Source: an uncultured Gammaproteobacteria bacterium
Lineage (GTDB): Bacteria > Pseudomonadota > Gammaproteobacteria > Halothiobacillales > Halothiobacillaceae
NCBI GenBank assembly: GCA_938004235.1
Contig: CALKWL010000178.1
Location: 1 to 9,762, forward strand
Direction of reading: 5' to 3'
DNA: 9,762 nucleotides
Shown here piece by piece: positions 1 through 5,500 of the stretch. Under the pieces are notes generated by a model. That model had not been told where the DNA came from. It did no database searches and worked only from the letters and a program-made list of their open reading frames with translations. Position 1 is the first letter of the stretch. Each line of letters starts with the position of its first letter. A program made the translations under genes and the position numbers.

Positions 1-46
1 AGATTGACTGACGTGACTGGAGTTCAGACGTGTGCTCTTCCGATCT
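1..46 (+). other. Illumina P7/i7-side adapter (non-biological)
   Basis: Positions 13-46 read as the TruSeq read-2 adapter, from GTGACTGGAGTTC to GCTCTTCCGATCT. The four bases before position 5 (AGAT) match the last bases of the P7 primer, and the eight bases 5-12 (TGACTGAC) sit where an i7 index would be. This is untrimmed library sequence, so genuine DNA begins at about position 47. Any reading frame running through 1-46 is an artefact. Confidence 0.97.
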
Positions 47-75
47 AAGCCCTCAAACAATGAAATCAGCGGTTA

Positions 76-513
76 TCAGCCGACGGGACGGTCGCCATCG
101 GCGTAAGGAGATGATCCGTGCACTAATCCATGGCCATGCTTTTCCTGATACATCCCATAGGGGTCGAGTTCGTCTGAGGCATCATCGTCCTGAGATCTGC
201 CCAAGGCGACCCAGCCGAGGAAAATTACAGCAGCAAACGACAGCAAATAAACGCCCCAAAGGACAGAAAGCACCAGATACGGCACCGCGAATCCAGCCAC
301 AACGGCCAGCACCAAGCCAGCACCCAGGGGATACCTGCGACAGACGGTTACGGCGCGCCCCAGAACATGGATGCGTCCGAGACAGTTTAATAAGCGCCAC
401 ACGAAACGCACAAGCGCTGCGGGCAGCCAGCGCAGGCGAACCAGCACTGTCCAGATGGCGATCACGCCATACACAGCAACAGCCGAGTAGAAACCGATTT
501 CGAGCTGGTCCAT
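76..513 (-). CDS. small membrane protein of unknown function (145 aa)
   Basis: I do not recognise this family. The 145-residue protein begins MDQLEIGFYS and has three hydrophobic stretches, at about residues 8-26, 63-82 and 83-104. The last two are nearly continuous and separated by little more than PYLVLSV. Between segments 1 and 2 lies a basic amphipathic stretch (Arg 26, 28, 36, 40, 47, 53, 59, 60), which by the positive-inside rule suggests this loop is cytoplasmic. The C-terminal 40 residues are soluble: an acidic run (DDDASDELD, 109-117) followed by a His/Gly/Tyr-rich tail. The ATG at 513 has a good ribosome site, AAAGGA at 521-526, seven bases upstream. The gene ends in tandem stops TGA TAA (73-78). 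The layout resembles small membrane proteins of mobile elements such as the DUF3742 type, but I see no diagnostic motif. It is separated from vsr by about 440 bp and may not belong to the defence operon. Confidence 0.75.
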   Translation of the reverse strand: MDQLEIGFYSAVAVYGVIAIWTVLVRLRWLPAALVRFVWRLLNCLGRIHVLGRAVTVCRRYPLGAGLVLAVVAGFAVPYLVLSVLWGVYLLSFAAVIFLGWVALGRSQDDDASDELDPYGMYQEKHGHGLVHGSSPYADGDRPVG

Positions 514-957
514 TTCAGAATCCTTTCAGTATTTCCTATGTACGCCAGTACTTGGCCGCGCAACAATTTCCGCTTGTGTCGAACTCACACGTTTTGTGAT
601 GTTAGGAAGCCTGGAGCCGCGGAACGCGGCCCGAGACGAAACCAAGAGCCTCCATCATTATCGACCAAGTACTAGTCTTCAGCATAGCCACGGGCTTGCG
701 ACGTGCGGAAGTCCACTCCCATGTAACGTCAAGGAATACGTCGGCCAAGTCGGACAACCATTTATTGAGACAGTTCGGAATGGGTTCTACTCATTCTGAC
801 AGCTGACAATAAAGCCCGTCAGGGTCAAGGACAAAAAGACTGGGAAGGGTACGGGCACATCAAGGGGAATGAGCCAATCCAGAAAGGGCTGCCGCGCTTC
901 GCGTACCGCGCGACAAAAGGCATGGAGCCACAACGCAACACGCCTGTTACTGCAGTT
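514..957. other. 444-bp region without a convincing gene
   Basis: Between the vsr stop and the start of the membrane protein I find no supported gene and no clear terminator with a T tract. It holds a 5-bp GC stem-loop (GCCGC, loop GGAAC, GCGGC) near 617-631, a GC-rich self-complementary patch near 891-912 (CGCG repeated), and a short direct repeat CTGACA-g-CTGACA near 797-809. A minus-strand frame is open from 790 to its TAA at 602-604 (62 codons) with protein-like composition (for example KWLSDLADVFLDVTWEWTSA) but no start with a ribosome site. It could be a decayed gene fragment. The promoter of the membrane protein probably lies near 530-590. Confidence 0.5.
521..526 (-). promoter_or_regulatory. 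ribosome binding site of the 145-aa membrane protein
   Basis: On the minus strand AAAGGA lies seven bases before the ATG at 513. This supports translation of the small membrane protein and its start. A possible but weak sigma-70 arrangement lies just upstream (TTGTTG, then TACATA after 18 bases); each box matches consensus at only about three of six positions, so I do not annotate it separately. Confidence 0.7.
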
Positions 958-1434
958 TCAAGTCTCATCCCTAACTGAATGCCGAGGGATAGGTCTTTTG
1001 AGGTTCTCGTATACATCGGCGATTCGATCAGCAGCAACATCAGGATCCTCATGTTCCCAGACTCTCAAGACGGCCCACCCCTTGGCATTGAGTAGCGCGT
1101 CAGTATCCCTGTCGCGAGCGCGATTGGCTTCAATCTTGCTCTTCCAGAACTGTGCATTGGCTTTCGGCCACGTTCCATGTTCCGGGCACCCATGCCAGAA
1201 ACACCCGTCAACGAAGACCGCAAGCCGCACATTGGTAAAAACGATGTCTGCCGTTCTGCGTGGACGCGAAGAAACGAGATAATTAACGCGATATCGCAAA
1301 CCCAAAGCATGGAGGCGACGGCGAATCGATAACTCTGCGGAGGTGTCACGCTGCCCCGTCGCAGACATTCTTCTGCTGGCGCTCTCCGATGACGGCTTCG
1401 GCCTTTGTTTGGGAGTACAGATGAGCCTTCGCAC
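958..1434 (-). CDS. vsr: very short patch repair (Vsr) endonuclease
   Basis: Vsr enzymes nick the DNA strand 5' of a T mispaired with G, the lesion left when 5-methylcytosine deaminates, and start short-patch repair. Residues align with E. coli Vsr: SRRM at 20-23 places Met23 at the intercalating Met14. RDTSAE places Glu34 at the metal ligand Glu25. Asp63 in TADIVF is catalytic Asp51. DGCFWHGCPEH (76-86) supplies Phe79/Trp80 (the wedge Phe67/Trp68), catalytic His81 (His69) and zinc ligands among Cys78, Cys83 and His86. WEH at 126-128 replaces the Cys117 ligand with His128. E. coli His64 is Asp76 here, as in many homologues. The start is uncertain: GTG at 1434 directly follows an in-frame TAG and lacks a clear ribosome site, but the ATG at 1368 encodes Met23 and would remove the conserved SRR. 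It lies 29 bases behind the methyltransferase, the usual dcm-vsr pairing, and is probably co-transcribed. Confidence 0.93.
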   Translation of the reverse strand: MRRLICTPKQRPKPSSESASRRMSATGQRDTSAELSIRRRLHALGLRYRVNYLVSSRPRRTADIVFTNVRLAVFVDGCFWHGCPEHGTWPKANAQFWKSKIEANRARDRDTDALLNAKGWAVLRVWEHEDPDVAADRIADVYENLKRPIPRHSVRDET

Positions 1435-1463
1435 CTAATGGCCGCGTAAGTGAAAGATTCATA

Positions 1464-2522
1464 CTATGAAGCAGTCAACCCATGATCACCAAAGTGATTC
1501 AGCAGGCTTCTTGCGATCGCCCGTCCCAAATCGACAGGCACAGCATTTCCGATCAATCGCCCGACTACTGAGAACTCAACAGGTTTTCCAGGCGGTACGA
1601 ATGCATAGTTGCGAGGAAAGCTTTGAAGAATCGCTGCCTCTCTCAAAGAGATGGCACGGTTCTGCTCAGGATGCCCAAATCTTCCGTTCCCGAAACCGAA
1701 GCACTGCGTGGTCATCGTAGGCGCTGGTTTGTTCCATTCCATGCGGCCATAGACACTGGGATACGTCCGACCGCTAGGTGCCTTATGGCAATCCGCCACT
1801 AGGCTTTTTGGCCAGTCCCTCCAGCTGCCGCCCGGTATGGATGCCCTGATTCGAGCCATGTTGAGCGAAGAAAGCCTCGATGCCGTATGCAGAGGATCCC
1901 GCGGAGCCTGTTCGCCAGCAGCAATCGGTCTCAGCCTCCCGATCGCATCACGGACAGTGCGGTGCTGCTTGTGCGTTGGAGCGATCATTGCGATCTCTCC
2001 ATGCCGCGATGCAAGCAATACCAGCCTTCGGCGCGTTTGCGGTACTCCGAAGTCAGCGCACTCGACTACATCCGCCCAGACCTTGTAGCCGACCTTTCGA
2101 AGTCGTCTGACGAACCCTTGAAACACGCCGTGTTTGGACAGCGCTGGCACATTCTCCATCGTGAGCGCATCAGGAAGAAGCTCTTCAGCAATTCGACCAA
2201 ACTCGTTGAGGAGGCTCCACTTACCATCTCTGCTGGAGTCATATCTCTGACTGTATGTCGAGAAGGGCTGGCACGGAGCACACCCTGCGAGCACCTTAAC
2301 TGCACCGGTCGGGAATAGCACACTCAGCTCGTCGCCCGAGATGCCTGCCACATCACGTTCGATGAACTTCGCGTCATTGTTACTCTCATAGGGATACTTG
2401 CATGCTGGATCTACGTCAATACCCGCTACAACACACAGCCCTTCTTTGGTGAAACCATGAGAAAGCCCTCCGGCCCCGCAGAATAGATCGATACTCGTCA
2501 CACCAGTCATTTCGTCCTTCAT
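1464..2522 (-). CDS. dcm: DNA (cytosine-5) methyltransferase, Dcm-like; candidate DruM
   Basis: It transfers a methyl group from S-adenosylmethionine to C5 of cytosine in double-stranded DNA. All main m5C methylase blocks are present in canonical order in 352 residues: motif I DLFCGAGG (12-19, cofactor), motif IV GCAPCQPFS (80-88) with catalytic Cys84, motif VI ENV (123-125) with Glu123, motif VIII QTRRRLVLLAS (162-172), then a target-recognition region of about 100 residues, motif IX RAISLREAAILQSFP (289-303) and motif X VGRLIGNAVP (320-329). It appears complete and active. The recognition site cannot be read from sequence; pairing with vsr makes deamination-prone m5C sites likely. Translation may begin at Met1 (2522) or at Met5 (2510), which has the better ribosome site. 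It sits 54 bases after the helicase stop with no visible terminator, so it is likely part of the same operon and could be the self-marking methylase of the system (DruM in Druantia type II). The alternative is a separate dcm-vsr module next to the defence genes. Confidence 0.95.
   Translation of the reverse strand: MKDEMTGVTSIDLFCGAGGLSHGFTKEGLCVVAGIDVDPACKYPYESNNDAKFIERDVAGISGDELSVLFPTGAVKVLAGCAPCQPFSTYSQRYDSSRDGKWSLLNEFGRIAEELLPDALTMENVPALSKHGVFQGFVRRLRKVGYKVWADVVECADFGVPQTRRRLVLLASRHGEIAMIAPTHKQHRTVRDAIGRLRPIAAGEQAPRDPLHTASRLSSLNMARIRASIPGGSWRDWPKSLVADCHKAPSGRTYPSVYGRMEWNKPAPTMTTQCFGFGNGRFGHPEQNRAISLREAAILQSFPRNYAFVPPGKPVEFSVVGRLIGNAVPVDLGRAIARSLLNHFGDHGLTAS
2515..2520 (-). promoter_or_regulatory. 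ribosome site favouring the methyltransferase start at 2510
   Basis: GAAGGA on the minus strand lies four bases before the second in-frame ATG (2508-2510). The first ATG (2520-2522) overlaps this purine block and has only GTGG-like sequence before it. The shorter 348-residue form, beginning MTGVTSIDLFCGAGG, is therefore slightly better supported; both keep motif I intact. Confidence 0.5.
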
Positions 2523-2576
2523 CCACTGGCCACGTTCATTTGATTGTATTGTTCTTCTTGTAGCATCCCAGTTCGT

Positions 2577-5500
2577 TCAGTTTAACGCCTTAATGCGCTC
2601 GACGGTGGATGCCATTCGTCTGGATAAATCGAATGTCGTGGCTGGCAATACTCTGTTGCCAGCGGCAATAAACTGTTCGAGATCCCGCCGCTCTTCCAAG
2701 AGGTAAGACCAGTCCCAGAAAGGATGGGTGACAGCCAGCCAGTGGCGTGGCCTCAGCTCCGCAAGTTCTAACCCGGCGACTTGAATCCTATTCCCACCGA
2801 AAACCTCTGCGACATCGTCAGCATACCTACCCGCCATCTCTGGCCAATCTGTAAGCCCGGGCCAGTCGAAATTCCCATCCAGACCCGCCCGAAATCTTGG
2901 ATTCATAAGAACCAACAGAGTTGAGAGACCTAGCCGCCAATCCAACAAACCGTGCCACTGCTGATTGCCAAATCGACATAAACATTCGTAACAAGCTTGA
3001 TCACAGCTTTCCCTATGATTTTCGGACAGATAGGGGCGGTCGAGAATCGACTCAATCATATCGATCACTAATGGCCTGCCGGATTGCGTACCCGCCAATG
3101 CATCACATAGGCCCGACCCATTGACCAGCGAATCAGCGATTTGGAGGACCGGCCTTGGCGAGCCATCCGCACCAGGGATCATGCGTGGCGCCAATACCTC
3201 GAACTCATCGGGATCCACATCGAGAGCTGAGGCCGCCTCATACACCAACATGTAGCTTGCGGACAAAATACCCGCTCGAAATCCGATCGTGGTCGGTAGC
3301 GGCACGGGCGGTTGCGGATCTTGCTGACGCTGAAACTCCAACCCTCTCGGGACCTCTGTCGGATGTAAGAGAAGAGAATCTGTAACACGAGGAGCCGAAA
3401 GGTAAAATCCACGCACTGGCCCCCTCGTCGCGTCTACCTGAAAGCCCGTACCACGGCGGATCGTTTCTTGATCCACCCAAATATCTCTTACAGTCGCAAG
3501 CTCTCGCTCATCATGAGTTCGCACTCTAATATGGCCAAACTCGGCATTGAAGCCGGTCCAACCGTTATCGGTTCTTTCACCTCTATTCAGCCGATACAAA
3601 GTTGCTTGGCGATTGAGCCCTACAGATGCGTTTGTGCCTGAGACTCCATGCATAGTGGGCAACCGATCACCCGCTATCGATGTTTTCGTCGCGCGCGTCG
3701 AACGAACTTCGTCGTCGCCCCGATATTTCGGATCGAAATCCGTGATGAACGCTCTCGGCACGTAGCAGATACGCGTCGAGTCTGGATCAAGGCTCGCACC
3801 GCAGATAGAGCACGTCATCGCGAGCAACCCACTTTGATTTGCCGAACCGCAATTCCCGCATTCATTGATCTCGGACGAAGGCCCAAGCCCATCTACCAGG
3901 GAATCTAGCCGCCACTCACCGCGGCGCCGAAACATCGCGGGTGGTATGTATCCAGCATAACCAACCGCACGGTGTACTCTTTTGTCCTGCACAAGCTCCT
4001 GGCCGGGCGCGAACTCTTGAATCGCCAGTTCGAGATCCCGGTCAATCGATGTCAACTCGACTCGACCAGCCAGACGACCACCCAGAAGTTTCGTATACAA
4101 CGCCCTTACTCGGGTAGGCATTCCATACATCGGAAAGCGACCAGATTCGGCCAGAGCCTCTGCCAAACCCTTGGCCATGTACTCGTCCACATCTGTCACT
4201 TCATCAAGGTCTGCCATAACCTCGTTGGGACTCAGACCTGTCAGTACTTCACTGGAAGTCAACGCGATGTCCGCACAACACCATTCGCAAAATTCGTCCC
4301 GAAACCGGATAGTTGCGTCCAGCGCCGAGGCGAGTCGCGTAGAGAAACTCGGATCGTTTCGATACTCAAGGACCCGGATGAACTCACCATGCGAATCCGG
4401 CCGCGGCATCATGTCCGCCGGCCATTCACCGCTCCATGTCTGGCGCAAACCTTTGAAAGCTTCGATGAGCCATGCTTTTCGCACTAGTCTTTGCGCAATC
4501 AACGCCAGGTCGCTTGACAGAAAGGGGGGCGGCGGGGGATCGCCCGTAATGCGTTCCGGGAAACGGAAATAGTGCAAATCGTGGCTACGGCTCCGGCATA
4601 CGGTAAGAACTGCCGGAAACGCCTGGCCTCGTCTTCCGGCTCGCCCGACACGCTGCTGATAGTTGAAACGCTGGGGCGGCATATTTGCCTGAAAGACGGC
4701 CCGAAGGCTCCCGATGTCGACACCCACCTCCATGGTTGTAGTAACGGACAGCACGTCAATTGTTTTGGCCGCTTTCTCCAAAACCCGCGGCACTTGAATA
4801 TCTTGCCCTTGAGGAAGGATGTCATCGTCGTCCCTGATTAGGATTCCCTTGAAGCGCCTCAGCCGGGCAGAGGGATTGGCCGTCATCCCGGTCAACTCTT
4901 CGGCACGTAGGCGGCATTCCATATTAGCATGCGCGAACCGTACCCCGAGGTAGTTGTCCTTGCGCAGATCACTCACTATTCCGGACGGAGCTTCATTCAA
5001 TGGACGGTAGCAACGCGTGCATGTGCCTGTGCCCCGATGAAGGTGAATCCGGCCGCAGTTCTCACATCGCCAGAAACCTTCCTGTTCCGCAGGAACTCTT
5101 ACTCGAATCGCGTGCGCCCTGATAATGCCGCGTCCGTGCCCCTCGGCCTGAAGCCGAATAAGAAATTGGCCAAAACGTTCTGGTGCAAGCTGCGCACCCC
5201 ATGATGCCAATGCAAACATGCGCACCCGGGAATTTGGTGGCGTGTCGCTCCAAGACTGCCACTCATCGAGTCGATTTCGATCGAATTGGCTGGGCGTATA
5301 CCGATATTGGTCGGACAGCACCCGGAGCAGAGCATCGAGCGGTGCAACGTCATTCCTTGACTCTCCGGGGTTGAGCGAGAAACAAGGATAGCCGAGGCCC
5401 GCACCCTCAATCGAGAAGTAAGTACGATTGAAAACCGTCGAGTTAACCAGCTCGCGGAGACTTTCGACGACTAGACTGCGAGCATCGGCCAGTTCCGGTG

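Noticed and set aside
30..599. Plus-strand open frame of 189 codons opposite the membrane protein
   Set aside because: It begins inside the sequencing adapter and its composition (Arg/Pro/His/Ser-rich, few hydrophobics) is that of an antisense shadow; the minus-strand gene has a ribosome site and sensible membrane segments.
617..631. GC stem-loop as a transcription terminator
   Set aside because: The stem is only five base pairs and no T tract follows on either strand.
547..673. Nine-base inverted repeat (AGTACTTGG at 547-555, CCAAGTACT at 665-673)
   Set aside because: A 9-bp match about 110 bases apart is expected fairly often by chance in a gap this size, with no extension of the arms.
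812..824. AAGCCCGTCAGGG, identical to a stretch found in pUC-type vectors
   Set aside because: Only 13 bases agree and the flanks diverge on both sides, so cloning-vector contamination is not supported.
3972..4487. Plus-strand open frames of 130-171 codons inside the helicase gene
   Set aside because: They lie wholly within the intact, motif-bearing minus-strand gene, show no recognisable domain and have no ribosome sites that I could find; they are antisense shadows.
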